DNA of 64,000 bases from the NCBI RefSeq assembly GCF_014467015.1, contig NZ_CP058559.1, positions 3,224,001 to 3,288,000 of the forward strand. The letters are read 5' to 3'. Below are positions 36,704 through 45,598 of this stretch, piece by piece; within the stretch, counting starts at the first letter, position 1; the number at the start of each line of letters is the position of its first letter. Position numbers and translations under genes: made by a program. The notes beneath the pieces were generated by a model. That model saw only the letters and a program-made list of their open reading frames with translations. It was not told the origin of the DNA and searched no databases. This DNA comes from Alkalicella caledoniensis. Lineage in GTDB: Bacteria; Bacillota; Proteinivoracia; Proteinivoracales; Proteinivoracaceae.

Positions 36704-37237
36704 ATGCTATTTAAACAGATACTAGGTATTTTACTCTCTTTGTTTGTTCTTTTGGCTGCGGGCTTAATGTTCGTTATTTCACTAGATGTAGGTGTTTTAC
36801 CACAAAGGGGCTTGGATTTTTTAACTAATATACAAGGGGTGAGGGAGCTTGCTTTCATCTTCTTCGGTATTATTGTTCTGGCAATAATGTATTTAGTGCT
36901 AAATTTTAAAGGAAAGGGGCAACCCACATCCATACTAATTCCCTCAGAGCTAGGAGAAGTTAGGATATCCTTAGAGACAATTGATAGCCTTGTGCACCAG
37001 GGAACTAAAGGGGTTAAAGGTATCAAAGATTTAAAAACTAGAATTGTTGTCAGAGAAGGTGGATTATTTATCTATGTAAAGGCTGTATTGTACGGAGACA
37101 GGAATATCCCTGAGCTCAGTCAAACAATGCAAGGGGTTATTGGAGACCACGTTTTTAAAATTTCTGGGGTAAACGTCACCGAAGTAAAAGTATTAATAGA
37201 AAATGTAGCCACTGATATCAAGGCTAGGGTTAGCTAA
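36704..37237 (+). CDS. amaP: AmaP-like alkaline shock response membrane anchor protein
   Basis: The 177-residue protein has two N-terminal helices (about 3-25 and 45-62) followed by a cytosolic domain distantly like Asp23. This is the layout of AmaP, which tethers Asp23 to the membrane. ATG 36704 is preferred with AGGGGTG 9 nt upstream; TTG 36698 or GTG 36692 are possible. It is followed after 13 nt by the DUF2273 gene. Confidence 0.85.
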   Translation: MLFKQILGILLSLFVLLAAGLMFVISLDVGVLPQRGLDFLTNIQGVRELAFIFFGIIVLAIMYLVLNFKGKGQPTSILIPSELGEVRISLETIDSLVHQGTKGVKGIKDLKTRIVVREGGLFIYVKAVLYGDRNIPELSQTMQGVIGDHVFKISGVNVTEVKVLIENVATDIKARVS

Positions 37238-37250
37238 AGGAGTGGCAGCT

Positions 37251-37472
37251 ATGTGGCAAGATATTAAAAAAATGGTTTTACATAATAAAGGAAAAGTAGC
37301 TGGATCACTAGTGGGGCTATTGTTTAGTCTATTTTACATTTACTTTGGTTTCATTAAGGCTACTTTCATAGTTCTATGTATCACGATTGGCTTTTTCGTG
37401 GGAAAACGCCTAGATGATGGAAATGATTTCATCCAAAGCATTAAAAAATTATTAGGCCCTCGGGATTTTTAA
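37251..37472 (+). CDS. DUF2273 small membrane protein
   Basis: The 73-residue protein has two helices (about 19-34 and 36-52) with GKVAGSLVGLLFSLFYIYFG and VGKRLDDG. This is typical of DUF2273 proteins found with Asp23/AmaP. ATG 37251 has AAAGGAG 8 nt upstream, which excludes the earlier GTG. The role is unknown, probably in membrane anchoring of Asp23-family proteins. Confidence 0.88.
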   Translation: MWQDIKKMVLHNKGKVAGSLVGLLFSLFYIYFGFIKATFIVLCITIGFFVGKRLDDGNDFIQSIKKLLGPRDF

Positions 37473-37496
37473 GCCAAGCCTTTTTGGCTTTTTTTG
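37471..37496 (+). terminator. Terminator of the asp23 module
   Basis: AAGCCAA / TTGGCTT with a 6-nt loop is followed by a T-run. It overlaps the stop codon of the DUF2273 gene. Confidence 0.8.
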
Positions 37497-37608
37497 TTTC
37501 GGGCTCTGCCTTTGGATTCCACTGCCCCTTTTAAGGATTTTCGGATCCATATATAGGAGTGTTAGCGACTTTTTGCAAAAAACCTTTACATATAAGGAGG
37601 CAATATAC

Positions 37609-38013
37609 ATGTCTAGAAAACTTGCTAGGGAGTTGGCTTTTCAAGGATTATATCAATTAGATATAACCAAGGAGCCAGCTAAACAAGTTATAAAAAACAT
37701 ATTAGAAGAGAACGAATTAAAGGATATTGATTACTTTACAACAATTATTACAGGTGTAGAGGATAAAAAAAGTAGCATCGACGAAGCCATACAAAAATAT
37801 ACGAAAAAATGGAAGGTTGAACGCCTTTCAAAGGTTGACAAAGCAATTCTACGTTTGGCCACATACGAAATGCAATATAAAGAAGATGTGCCAAATATTG
37901 TTGCAATAAACGAAGCTGTTGAGCTTGCAAAAAACTTTAGCAATGCTGAATCACCTAAGTTTATAAATGGTGTACTAGATGAAATTCGTAAGGAAATGGA
38001 AGAAGGTAAGTAA
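37609..38013 (+). CDS. nusB: Transcription antitermination factor NusB
   Basis: The 134-residue helical protein starts SRKLARELAFQGLYQLD and has the family segment LSKVDKAILRLATYEMQYKEDVPNIVAINEAVELAKNFSNAESPKFINGVLD. With NusE and NusG it supports antitermination in rRNA operons. ATG 37609 has TAAGGAGG just upstream. The following TsaD-like gene starts 3 nt after its stop. Confidence 0.96.
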   Translation: MSRKLARELAFQGLYQLDITKEPAKQVIKNILEENELKDIDYFTTIITGVEDKKSSIDEAIQKYTKKWKVERLSKVDKAILRLATYEMQYKEDVPNIVAINEAVELAKNFSNAESPKFINGVLDEIRKEMEEGK

Positions 38014-38016
38014 AAA

Positions 38017-38949
38017 ATGCAGTACTTTTTAGGGATAGATACAAGTAATTACACCACATCAATGGGTGTGGTGGATGAAAAAAATAAAATCATAATAGAC
38101 TTTAGGGAAATACTTAAGGTTAAAAAAGGGGAAAAGGGCTTACGTCAATCGGAAGCCTTTTTTCAGCATTGTAACAACTTCCCCATAATGTATTCTAGGC
38201 TATGTAAATCCATAGATGTGACTAAGATTACAGCAGTGGCAGTATCAACACAGCCTAGGTTTAAGGAAGGCTCTTATATGCCGGTATTTAAGGCTGGAGA
38301 GAAATTTGCCAAAGTAGTGTCTGATACATTGAGAATTCCTTTGGTGGAATGTTCACACCAAGAAGGACATATATATGCAGGGATGGCTACTTTAGATATA
38401 GAGCCTCCTTTTTTAGCTTTACATCTCTCTGGAGGTACCACTGATTTAATGTATGTTAAACCATCTGGTAACTATCGCCTTGATATTGAGATGCTGGGTA
38501 CTTCAACTGATTTACATTGTGGTCAATTTGTGGACAGATTGGGTGTAGCCATGGGTATGGATTTTCCAGCAGGTAAAAACCTAGATTTACTTTCTCAAGG
38601 AATTAAAGATACTGGTCTTGTAATTCCATCCTCGGTTAGAGATGGGAATGCTAGTTTCTCAGGTCCTCTCACTAAAGCATTGGGTTTTCTAAAAGAAGGA
38701 AAGCATGATAAAGAGGTAGCCCTTGCGGTATTTAAATGTATAGGTAAGACTGTGGAAAAAATGCTCAAATATGCCATGGATGAGACAGGTGAAAGTAAAG
38801 TTTTAATAGTTGGAGGCGTTGCAGCTAATAGCTACATACGAAGTTATATTCATAGGAAAATTAGAGGGCAAGTTTTCTTTGCCGATGTGACGCTTTCCCC
38901 TGATAACGCCATCGGAGTGGCTAGTATGGGAAAAAAAGAACTTGTGTAA
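38017..38949 (+). CDS. TsaD/Gcp-like protein (O-sialoglycoprotein endopeptidase family)
   Basis: The 310-residue ASKHA-fold protein has the metal motif SHQEGHIYAG (HxxxH) and the phosphate-binding segments LALHLSGGTTDLMYV and LIVGGVAANSYIR. It is shorter and more diverged than housekeeping TsaD (about 340 residues). It belongs to the second, clostridial TsaD-like group often found between nusB and nfn/xse genes. Its substrate is not known, and it may or may not make threonylcarbamoyl-adenosine in tRNA. A true tsaD should exist elsewhere. Confidence 0.8.
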   Translation: MQYFLGIDTSNYTTSMGVVDEKNKIIIDFREILKVKKGEKGLRQSEAFFQHCNNFPIMYSRLCKSIDVTKITAVAVSTQPRFKEGSYMPVFKAGEKFAKVVSDTLRIPLVECSHQEGHIYAGMATLDIEPPFLALHLSGGTTDLMYVKPSGNYRLDIEMLGTSTDLHCGQFVDRLGVAMGMDFPAGKNLDLLSQGIKDTGLVIPSSVRDGNASFSGPLTKALGFLKEGKHDKEVALAVFKCIGKTVEKMLKYAMDETGESKVLIVGGVAANSYIRSYIHRKIRGQVFFADVTLSPDNAIGVASMGKKELV

Positions 38950-39067
38950 ATAGTTAAAATAAAGCAACAAATTGCAGGGATTTAGTTCGGTCTTATAGAA
39001 ATAAATACTTCAGGATTAAATTTTGGTTAAAATGTAAAATAATAAGGATTAGGGAGGGAGTATTTGG

Positions 39068-39901
39068 ATGAATAAGATTCTGCAAAAACAGGTTTTAGCA
39101 CCTACTCTAAAGCAGATCATAGTGGAAGCACCACTTATTGCTAAGAAGGCTAAGGCTGGACAATTTGTTATTTTGAGGATTCATGAAAAAGGAGAAAGAA
39201 TTCCTCTGACCATTGCAGACTATGACAGAGATAATGGAACAATCACTATGATTTTTCAGGAAGTTGGATCTTCTACTAAAAGGTTGGGCCTTTTGGAAAT
39301 TGGTGACGAGATCCTAGACTTAGTTGGACCTTTGGGTCAACCGACTGAACATCCTGCCGGTGCAAAACGTATTGTTTGCGTAGGTGGAGGTGTAGGAGTT
39401 GCTCCTGTGTACCCAGAAGCGAAAGAGTTACATGAATCTGGTGTAGAAATTATTTCAATTGTTGGTGCTAGAAACGAAGAATTATTATTTTATTTAGATA
39501 ACATGAAAGCAGTAAGTAAGGAACTACACGTGACCACTGACGATGGTAGTAAGGGTAGAAAAGGCTTTGTTACAGATGTCTTAAAGGAATTGATTGAGTC
39601 AGATAAGGGAATAGATGCTGTTATTGCCATAGGCCCTATGCCTATGATGAAGGCAGTTAGTGACTTGACAAAGAATTATGGACTTAAAACTATAGTTAGT
39701 TTGAATTCACTTATGGTAGATGGAACGGGAATGTGTGGTGGTTGCAGGGTGACCATTGGAAACGAAACTAAATTCGCTTGTATTGATGGGCCTGCTTTCG
39801 ATGCCCACGAAGTTGACTTTATAGAACAAATGAGACGTTTGAGAATGTACCAGATAGAGGAGAAGGTAGAAGATTGCAGATGTGGGGAGGGGATGGAATA
39901 A
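39068..39901 (+). CDS. nfnA: NfnA/SudB-type FAD and [2Fe-2S] subunit
   Basis: The 277-residue protein of the ferredoxin-NADP reductase superfamily has an FAD domain at the N-terminus, an NAD-binding segment RIVCVGGGVGVAPVYPEAK and the C-terminal [2Fe-2S] Cys cluster GTGMCGGCRVTIGNETKFAC. It overlaps nfnB by one base. The pair resembles electron-bifurcating NfnAB, which couples NADH and reduced ferredoxin to NADP+ reduction, and also sulfide dehydrogenase SudBA. For an anaerobic fermenter, Nfn is the more likely role. Confidence 0.88.
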   Translation: MNKILQKQVLAPTLKQIIVEAPLIAKKAKAGQFVILRIHEKGERIPLTIADYDRDNGTITMIFQEVGSSTKRLGLLEIGDEILDLVGPLGQPTEHPAGAKRIVCVGGGVGVAPVYPEAKELHESGVEIISIVGARNEELLFYLDNMKAVSKELHVTTDDGSKGRKGFVTDVLKELIESDKGIDAVIAIGPMPMMKAVSDLTKNYGLKTIVSLNSLMVDGTGMCGGCRVTIGNETKFACIDGPAFDAHEVDFIEQMRRLRMYQIEEKVEDCRCGEGME

Positions 39902-41289
39902 TGGCTGGAACTAAGAAGAACCCCATGCCCTGTCAACCTGGTGAAGAGAGGGTAAAAAACTTTTTAGAAGTTGCCCTAGGATACGACGAAGATGTTGCTA
40001 TAAATGAAGCTAAAAGATGTATCCAGTGTAAAAATCCTAAATGTGTTTCAGGATGCCCTGTAGGAATTGAAATACCAAAATTTATAGAAAAGATAGCTGA
40101 AGGTGATTTCCAGGGAGCCATTGATACACTTAAAGAAAAAAATTCACTGCCAGCAATTTGTGGTAGGGTTTGTCCTCAGGAAGAACAGTGTGAAAAAGTT
40201 TGTATTGTTGGTATAAAAAATGAACCAGTGGGTATTGGACGCTTAGAAAGATTTGCTGCTGACTGGGAGAGGAAAAATCGCAAAGAACAATCCAAAATAT
40301 CAAACACAGAAGGTAAGAAAGTTGCCATAGTTGGATCCGGGCCTGCTGGATTAACATGTGCAGGAGAATTAGCTAAGATGGGCTATCAAGTTACTATATT
40401 TGAAGCGTTCCACCAGGCAGGTGGCGTACTTATGTATGGAATACCAGAATTCAGGTTGCCTAAAGAGATTGTACAAGAAGAGATTAACGCTCTTTTGAAT
40501 CTTGGTGTAGAGCTTAAAACCAATGTAGTAATTGGTCAAACTATAACAATAAAAGAGCTTATGGAAGAAGAAGGCTATGAAGCTGTTTTTGTTGGTTCTG
40601 GAGCGGGTTTACCATATTTTTTAAACATACCTGGTGAAAACCTAAATGGTGTATATTCTGCAAATGAGTTTTTAACAAGGGTTAACCTAATGCGGGCATA
40701 CCTGCACCCACAGTGGGATACACCTGTTAAAGTTGGTAAAAAGGTAGCTGTAGTAGGAGCAGGTAACGTTGCCATGGATGCTGCTAGAACAGCAAAGAGG
40801 TTAGGAGCTGAGGATGTTTATATAGTTTATAGGAGATCAGAAGATGAAATGCCTGCAAGAATAGAGGAGATTCATCATGCTAAAGAAGAAGGTATTGATT
40901 TCAGGCTACTGACAAACCCTATGGAAGTTTTAGGAAACTCTGAAGGCTGGGTAACTGGGTTGAAGTGTTTAAAAATGGAATTAGGAGAACCTGATTCCTC
41001 TGGTAGAAGAAGACCAGTGCCAATTGAAAATTCTGAGTTTGAATTAGATGTGGATGTTGTAATAATAGCCATAGGCCAGGGACCTAACCCACTAATTCCA
41101 AGATCTACCCCAGAGCTTCAAACGTCTAAATGGGGTAATATTACTGCAGACGAGTCAACAGGAAACACTTCCATGGAAGGTGTATTCGCCGGTGGTGATG
41201 TTGTAACTGGGGCAGCCACCGTTATCAAAGCCATGGGTGCAGGGAAAAATGCAGCTGTTGCCATGGATCAATATATTAAAAATAAATAA
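39901..41289 (+). CDS. nfnB: NfnB/SudA/GltD-type flavoprotein subunit
   Basis: The 462-residue protein has two N-terminal [4Fe-4S] Cys motifs ([16 protein letters not shown] and [15 protein letters not shown]), an FAD motif [15 protein letters not shown], the NADPH motif [16 protein letters not shown] and the C-terminal FAD segment [15 protein letters not shown]. It is called homotetrameric glutamate synthase in many genomes, but with the adjacent small FAD subunit it fits NfnB. ATG 39901 is at the nfnA stop with GGGGAGGGG upstream. Confidence 0.9.
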   Translation: MAGTKKNPMPCQPGEERVKNFLEVALGYDEDVAINEAKRCIQCKNPKCVSGCPVGIEIPKFIEKIAEGDFQGAIDTLKEKNSLPAICGRVCPQEEQCEKVCIVGIKNEPVGIGRLERFAADWERKNRKEQSKISNTEGKKVAIVGSGPAGLTCAGELAKMGYQVTIFEAFHQAGGVLMYGIPEFRLPKEIVQEEINALLNLGVELKTNVVIGQTITIKELMEEEGYEAVFVGSGAGLPYFLNIPGENLNGVYSANEFLTRVNLMRAYLHPQWDTPVKVGKKVAVVGAGNVAMDAARTAKRLGAEDVYIVYRRSEDEMPARIEEIHHAKEEGIDFRLLTNPMEVLGNSEGWVTGLKCLKMELGEPDSSGRRRPVPIENSEFELDVDVVIIAIGQGPNPLIPRSTPELQTSKWGNITADESTGNTSMEGVFAGGDVVTGAATVIKAMGAGKNAAVAMDQYIKNK

Positions 41290-41305
41290 TTTTGGAGGGG
41301 AAAAA

Positions 41306-42148
41306 ATGGCTGGTACTTTAATTGATGGTAAACTGATAGCCAAGAAAGTTAGGGGAGATATCCAAAAAAGAGTAGATAAACTAAAGGAAAAAGGGGTTAC
41401 TCCAGGTCTTGCAGTTGTACTTGTTGGACATGACCCTGCTTCTCAAGCTTATGTGGGTATGAAAGAAAAAACCTGCATAAAATTAGGAATTCACTCAGAA
41501 GTTTACAGGTTAGCAGAGGAAACCACACAAGAGGAACTTCTGGGGTTAATTACTAAGCTTAACAACGACCCTAAAATTAACGGAATCCTTGTTCAATTAC
41601 CACTACCTAAACATATAGATGAAGGTAAAGTCTTAGACACTATAGACCCCGAAAAAGATGTTGATGGATTTCATAGTATAAATGTTGGGAATCTAGTAAT
41701 AGGGAAAGATGCATTTGTGCCTTGTACACCCTATGGAGTTATAGTTATGCTTGAAGAATCTGGAGTTGAACTAACGGGCAAGCATGTGGTTGTTGTGGGT
41801 AGAAGCAACATAGTAGGTAAACCTGTTGCAACACTAGCTCTTCAACGCCATGCAACTGTAACAATAGCCCATTCAAGAACTAAAAATCTCCCAGAAATAA
41901 CTAGGCAGGCAGATATTTTAATCGTGGCTGTGGGGAGAGCTAATATGATTACAAAGGAAATGGTAAGGGAAGGAACAGTTGTTATTGATGTGGGAATTAA
42001 CAGGGTAGAAACTGGACTAGTTGGAGATGTGGATTTTGAAGGAGTAAAAGAAGTAGCTGCTCAAATAACACCAGTTCCTGGCGGTGTAGGTCCTATGACA
42101 ATTACAATGTTGATGCACAATACAGTACTATCAGCAGAAAGAAGGTAA
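41306..42148 (+). CDS. folD: Methylene-THF dehydrogenase/methenyl-THF cyclohydrolase
   Basis: The 280-residue bifunctional enzyme interconverts 5,10-methylene-THF and 10-formyl-THF. Motifs are [14 protein letters not shown] (catalytic Lys region), [26 protein letters not shown] (NADP binding) and [16 protein letters not shown]. It uses the methylene-THF produced by the glycine cleavage operon. ATG 41306 has TTTGGAGGGG just upstream. It starts the folD-xseA-xseB-ispA gene order known from Bacillus. Confidence 0.97.
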   Translation: MAGTLIDGKLIAKKVRGDIQKRVDKLKEKGVTPGLAVVLVGHDPASQAYVGMKEKTCIKLGIHSEVYRLAEETTQEELLGLITKLNNDPKINGILVQLPLPKHIDEGKVLDTIDPEKDVDGFHSINVGNLVIGKDAFVPCTPYGVIVMLEESGVELTGKHVVVVGRSNIVGKPVATLALQRHATVTIAHSRTKNLPEITRQADILIVAVGRANMITKEMVREGTVVIDVGINRVETGLVGDVDFEGVKEVAAQITPVPGGVGPMTITMLMHNTVLSAERR

Positions 42149-42152
42149 GTAA

Positions 42153-43358
42153 ATGTTTAAAAGCCCCATAACAGTTAGTGATCTTACAAACACAATAAAA
42201 GACACCATAGAATATAATCCTGAACTCACAGATGTGGTTGTAAAAGGAGAAATCTCCAACTTTAAAAGTCATGGGTCTGGGCATTTTTACTTTACACTTA
42301 AAGATAAAGATAGTGTTATTAAGTCAGTGATGTTTAAAAATGCCAATAGGAAGCTGAACTTTACCCCAAGGGATGGTCAGCAGGTCATAATAACTGGTTA
42401 TGTGGGTGTATATCCTCAAGGGGGGAGCTACCAGCTTTACGTCTCCTCCCTCCACCCTTTGGGTGAAGGCGACTTAACACAAGCTTTTAATGAACTAAAA
42501 GATAAACTAAGCAACGAAGGATTGTTCGATCCAATACATAAAAAAGAAATTCCTAAGTTTCCTAGGAAAGTAGCTGTTATTACTGGAGATAGATCTGCTG
42601 CACTGAAGGATATTCTTATAACATTAGAAAATAGAAACCCTTCTGTTGAAGTGGTAGTTTGTTGTTCCTTGGTACAGGGGGTTTTTGCAAAGCGTGATAT
42701 AGTGGAGAAAATACAGATTCTACAAAAAAGAAAAGATATAGATAGTATTATCCTTGCAAGGGGTGGAGGTTCTTTAGAAGATCTTTGGCCATTTAATGAA
42801 GAAGATGTGGCTAGGGCAATATTTAATTGCCCCATACCTATTATTACGGGAATAGGACATGAGACTGATTTTACTATTGCCGACTTTGTCGCAGATGCAA
42901 GGGCTGCAACTCCTACCGCAGCTGCACAAGAAGTGGTACAGGATTTAAAAGAGCTGGAAAATAACCTTGAAATTTACAGAGTTACCTTAAAAAATGCACT
43001 GTTAAATAATCTTAGACAAAAACAAGAAAGGCTAGAGCTCCTTAGCTCACGGCCCATATTGAAACGGCCACTTTCAATGCTGAATACGTTCTACCAAAAC
43101 ACAGACATTATTTACAGGGAGCTCGTTAAAGAATATAGGAATCATTTATTTAATAATAAAGAGCAAATAACTGCCCTTGAAAACCAACTTTTAGGCCTTT
43201 CACCCAATGAAGTGTTAAAAAGGGGATATGCTTTAGCCAAGATTCAAAACCAAATACTAAAAAGAACAAAACAAGCAAATGTGGGTGACTCTGTAGAGTT
43301 GATACTATATGATGGCAAATTAATATGCGAAATTACTGAAAAAGTAGGTGTGAAATAG
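42153..43358 (+). CDS. xseA: Exodeoxyribonuclease VII large subunit
   Basis: The 401-residue protein has an N-terminal OB fold (VVVKGEISNFKSHGSGHFYFTLKD) and the catalytic domain with RKVAVITGDRSAALKDI, ARGGGSLEDLWPFNEE and GHETDFTIADFVADARAATPTAAA. The C-terminus contains the coiled coil. It degrades single-stranded DNA together with XseB. It begins 4 nt after folD and overlaps xseB by 1 nt. Confidence 0.97.
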   Translation: MFKSPITVSDLTNTIKDTIEYNPELTDVVVKGEISNFKSHGSGHFYFTLKDKDSVIKSVMFKNANRKLNFTPRDGQQVIITGYVGVYPQGGSYQLYVSSLHPLGEGDLTQAFNELKDKLSNEGLFDPIHKKEIPKFPRKVAVITGDRSAALKDILITLENRNPSVEVVVCCSLVQGVFAKRDIVEKIQILQKRKDIDSIILARGGGSLEDLWPFNEEDVARAIFNCPIPIITGIGHETDFTIADFVADARAATPTAAAQEVVQDLKELENNLEIYRVTLKNALLNNLRQKQERLELLSSRPILKRPLSMLNTFYQNTDIIYRELVKEYRNHLFNNKEQITALENQLLGLSPNEVLKRGYALAKIQNQILKRTKQANVGDSVELILYDGKLICEITEKVGVK

Positions 43359-43546
43359 TGGAAAAAAGATTTGAAGAAGCCTATAACCAGTTACAAGATA
43401 TTGTTCGGAAATTAGAAGAAGGAAATTTAGACCTAGAAGACGCATTATCACAATTTGAAGAAGGTATGAGCCTGTTGAGTATTTGTAAAGAAAAAATTAA
43501 GACAGCAGAACAAAAGATTGAGGAATTAACTGAAAAAAACTGTTAA
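43358..43546 (+). CDS. xseB: Exodeoxyribonuclease VII small subunit
   Basis: The 62-residue helical protein has the family motif RFEEAYNQLQDIVRKLEEGNLDLEDALSQFEEGM. The GTG start overlaps the xseA stop by one base, so both subunits are translationally coupled. Confidence 0.96.
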   Translation: MEKRFEEAYNQLQDIVRKLEEGNLDLEDALSQFEEGMSLLSICKEKIKTAEQKIEELTEKNC

Positions 43547-43558
43547 GGAGAAAAAAAC

Positions 43559-44449
43559 GTGCTAAAAGAAGAACTAGTGTTAAAAGATAAGCTACAAGAG
43601 TATAAAAATATAGTAGACGAGAATTTATTGAAATTTATTCCAGATGAAGCTCCAAAGACATTAGTCAAGTCCATGGAATATAGTTTATCTGCAGGTGGAA
43701 AAAGAATAAGACCCATTTTACTACTTATGGTATGTGATGAATATAGTATTCCTAGGGATATAAGTTTACCTATAGCTGTTAGTATAGAATATATACATAC
43801 ATACTCATTAATCCATGATGACTTGCCAGCAATGGATGATGATGATTATAGACGAGGAAAACTAACAAATCATAAGGTTTTTGGTGAGGCTATGGCTATT
43901 TTAGCAGGGGATGGACTACTAACTCATGCTTTTAGCATAGTTGCTAGTATTGACAGCCTAGACCCTAATAAAAAGAATAAAATTATCAAGTTGTTGTCTG
44001 ACTTTTCAGGACCTAGTGGAATGATTAAAGGACAGGTTTTAGATATGGAAAATGAGGGTAAAATAGTTACCGAGGATAAGCTTATAGAGATTCACAATAA
44101 TAAAACAGGAAAGTTACTCTTAGCACCACTTCTAATAGCCTCTGTTCTTTGCGATTTTACACAAAAACAATTAAATGGGATCAAAGGATATGGAAAATGC
44201 CTAGGTTTGACATTTCAAATAACTGATGATATATTAGATTTTTGTGGTAAATTTGAAGAAACTGGGAAACCAATAGGTAGTGATGAACAGAACAATAAAG
44301 CTACCTATGTAACCATATACGGTCTTAATAAAGCTAGAGAGTTGGCACTGAAATATGCTTCACAAGGAAGTAAATATTTAGAGGAAAGTCAGCTTGTCAT
44401 ACCCTATTTGAACAAGATTATTAACTACCTCGTAGATAGAAAAGGCTAA
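43559..44449 (+). CDS. ispA: Farnesyl/geranyl diphosphate synthase
   Basis: The 296-residue trans-prenyltransferase makes short-chain isoprenoid diphosphates from IPP and DMAPP. The first Asp-rich motif is LIHDDLPAMDDDDYRRG and the second is QITDDILDF. GGKRIRP and the AGDGLLTHAF segment are typical. The GTG start follows AAGGAG. It is followed by the DUF212 protein, OLE RNA, oapA and dxs, so isoprenoid genes flank the RNA. Confidence 0.95.
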   Translation: MLKEELVLKDKLQEYKNIVDENLLKFIPDEAPKTLVKSMEYSLSAGGKRIRPILLLMVCDEYSIPRDISLPIAVSIEYIHTYSLIHDDLPAMDDDDYRRGKLTNHKVFGEAMAILAGDGLLTHAFSIVASIDSLDPNKKNKIIKLLSDFSGPSGMIKGQVLDMENEGKIVTEDKLIEIHNNKTGKLLLAPLLIASVLCDFTQKQLNGIKGYGKCLGLTFQITDDILDFCGKFEETGKPIGSDEQNNKATYVTIYGLNKARELALKYASQGSKYLEESQLVIPYLNKIINYLVDRKG

Positions 44450-44466
44450 AGTTAGGGGTGCTCTAA

Positions 44467-44901
44467 TTGAATATATTTGATAATAGATATTTTGTTATAC
44501 CTGTAATTGCCTGGGCAATAGCTCAAACACTTAAAGTTATCATAGAATTACTTATAAATAGAGAATTTAATGCTCATCGTTTCGTTGGGTCTGGTGGTAT
44601 GCCAAGTTCCCATTCGGCGTTGGTTATGGGGCTAACTACTACCTTGGCAATAGATTTGGGTTGGAATGACCCTATTACAGCTGTGGCATTTATTTTTGCC
44701 CTGGTGGTCATGTATGATGCAGCTGGTGTTAGAAGGGCTGCTGGTAAACAAGCAAAAATTTTAAATCTTATAATATCTGAACTACAACAAGGCAACAAGT
44801 TAGTAGATGAGAAAGAGAAATTGAAAGAATTACTGGGACATACGCCTGTAGAAGTAATTGCCGGTGCCTTATTGGGTTTTTTGGTACCATATTTGTTTTA
44901 A
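44467..44901 (+). CDS. Divergent PAP2 family membrane protein (YuiD-like, DUF212)
   Basis: The 144-residue membrane protein has the conserved segments RFVGSGGMPSSHSALVMGLTT and VVMYDAAGVRRAAGKQAKILN. These belong to the DUF212/YuiD family, distantly related to PAP2 phosphatases. A role with prenyl phosphates is plausible given ispA and dxs as neighbours, but this is inference. The TTG start follows TTAGGGGTG. It ends 8 nt ahead of the -35 element of the OLE promoter. Confidence 0.88.
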   Translation: MNIFDNRYFVIPVIAWAIAQTLKVIIELLINREFNAHRFVGSGGMPSSHSALVMGLTTTLAIDLGWNDPITAVAFIFALVVMYDAAGVRRAAGKQAKILNLIISELQQGNKLVDEKEKLKELLGHTPVEVIAGALLGFLVPYLF

Positions 44902-44908
44902 ATTGGGA

Positions 44909-44937
44909 TTGAAAATATATTATTAAAATGTTATTAT
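44909..44937 (+). promoter_or_regulatory. Sigma-A promoter of OLE RNA
   Basis: TTGAAA (44909-44914), a 17-nt spacer and TATTAT (44932-44937) make a near-consensus promoter. Transcription would start near 44944, about 15 nt ahead of the first OLE stem. Confidence 0.7.
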
Positions 44938-44943
44938 GATTAT

Positions 44944-45565
44944 TACTACATCAAAAAACGGTGGTGCAGTATTCTAGTCAAAACACTATATTCGAAGACG
45001 GGCCTAAAAATCCGTTAAGGGCACATCGATGAAGTTCCTGGTGCTGGCTTACGACGCCCAGTCGGGGGCTGGTGCTGGGAGTTAAGGGGGATGGGGCGAT
45101 CTACAATGGCATGTAGGCGTTGACCCCACCCCCGTGGAGACCTAAGTGTGTAGCTTATCACAATGGATGGGGTGCTAAGTTATGGCTTGGGATTAAACCT
45201 GTATGCGGTTCTACCCGAAATCAAGGGCTGTGTACAGTGTAGCCTGCCTTGAGTGGTAATGGTGGATGTGTATGAATGAACTTTTTTTCGAATAGGCCTA
45301 ATTTGAAAAAAGGTTTGCTGAAACCATTATTGCAAAAGAGGCTAGAATATTAGTAAGTTTTGTTGAGGAAAGCTCCTAGACTGTTCCTTCGTGAGGTACA
45401 AAGGGGATTAAAGTGCGGACTCAGTGGCAATCTAGCCCTGTATAATGGAAACATTACAGAGAGAATTTTAAAGGGAAACCGCCCAATTGGCGACAATGGG
45501 TAATTCTCTGGGAAAACCTGCTAGACCTTAAGCCGCAACATTTACCTTTTGTGCCACCACCGCTT
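44944..45565 (+). ncRNA. ole: OLE RNA (ornate, large, extremophilic)
   Basis: This stretch of about 620 nt between the DUF212 gene and oapA has no coding frame of note and is clearly GC-richer than its surroundings. It is closed by a terminal stem: CGGTGGTG (44959-44966) pairs perfectly with CACCACCG (45555-45562), and GCA/TGC extends it around one bulge. Many internal complementary segments are visible, for example around CCTGGTGCTGG...GGGGCTGGTGCTGGG and GGGGTCAACGCC-type pairings. Length, location in an isoprenoid operon (ispA...dxs) and an immediately following oapA are the known hallmarks of OLE RNA in extremophilic, mostly anaerobic Firmicutes. There it forms a membrane-associated ribonucleoprotein linked to Mg2+, cold, ethanol and energy stress. 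Identification rests on recalled features, not a covariance search. Confidence 0.9.
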
Positions 45566-45598
45566 TATTACATATGATGAGTTCGAGGTGTAGCAAAA

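Noticed and set aside
44959-45562. RNase P RNA, tmRNA or group II intron as identity of the large RNA
   Set aside because: No RNase P conserved core, no tmRNA tag frame or CCA-like end, and no intron domain V or reverse transcriptase. Context and following gene fit OLE.
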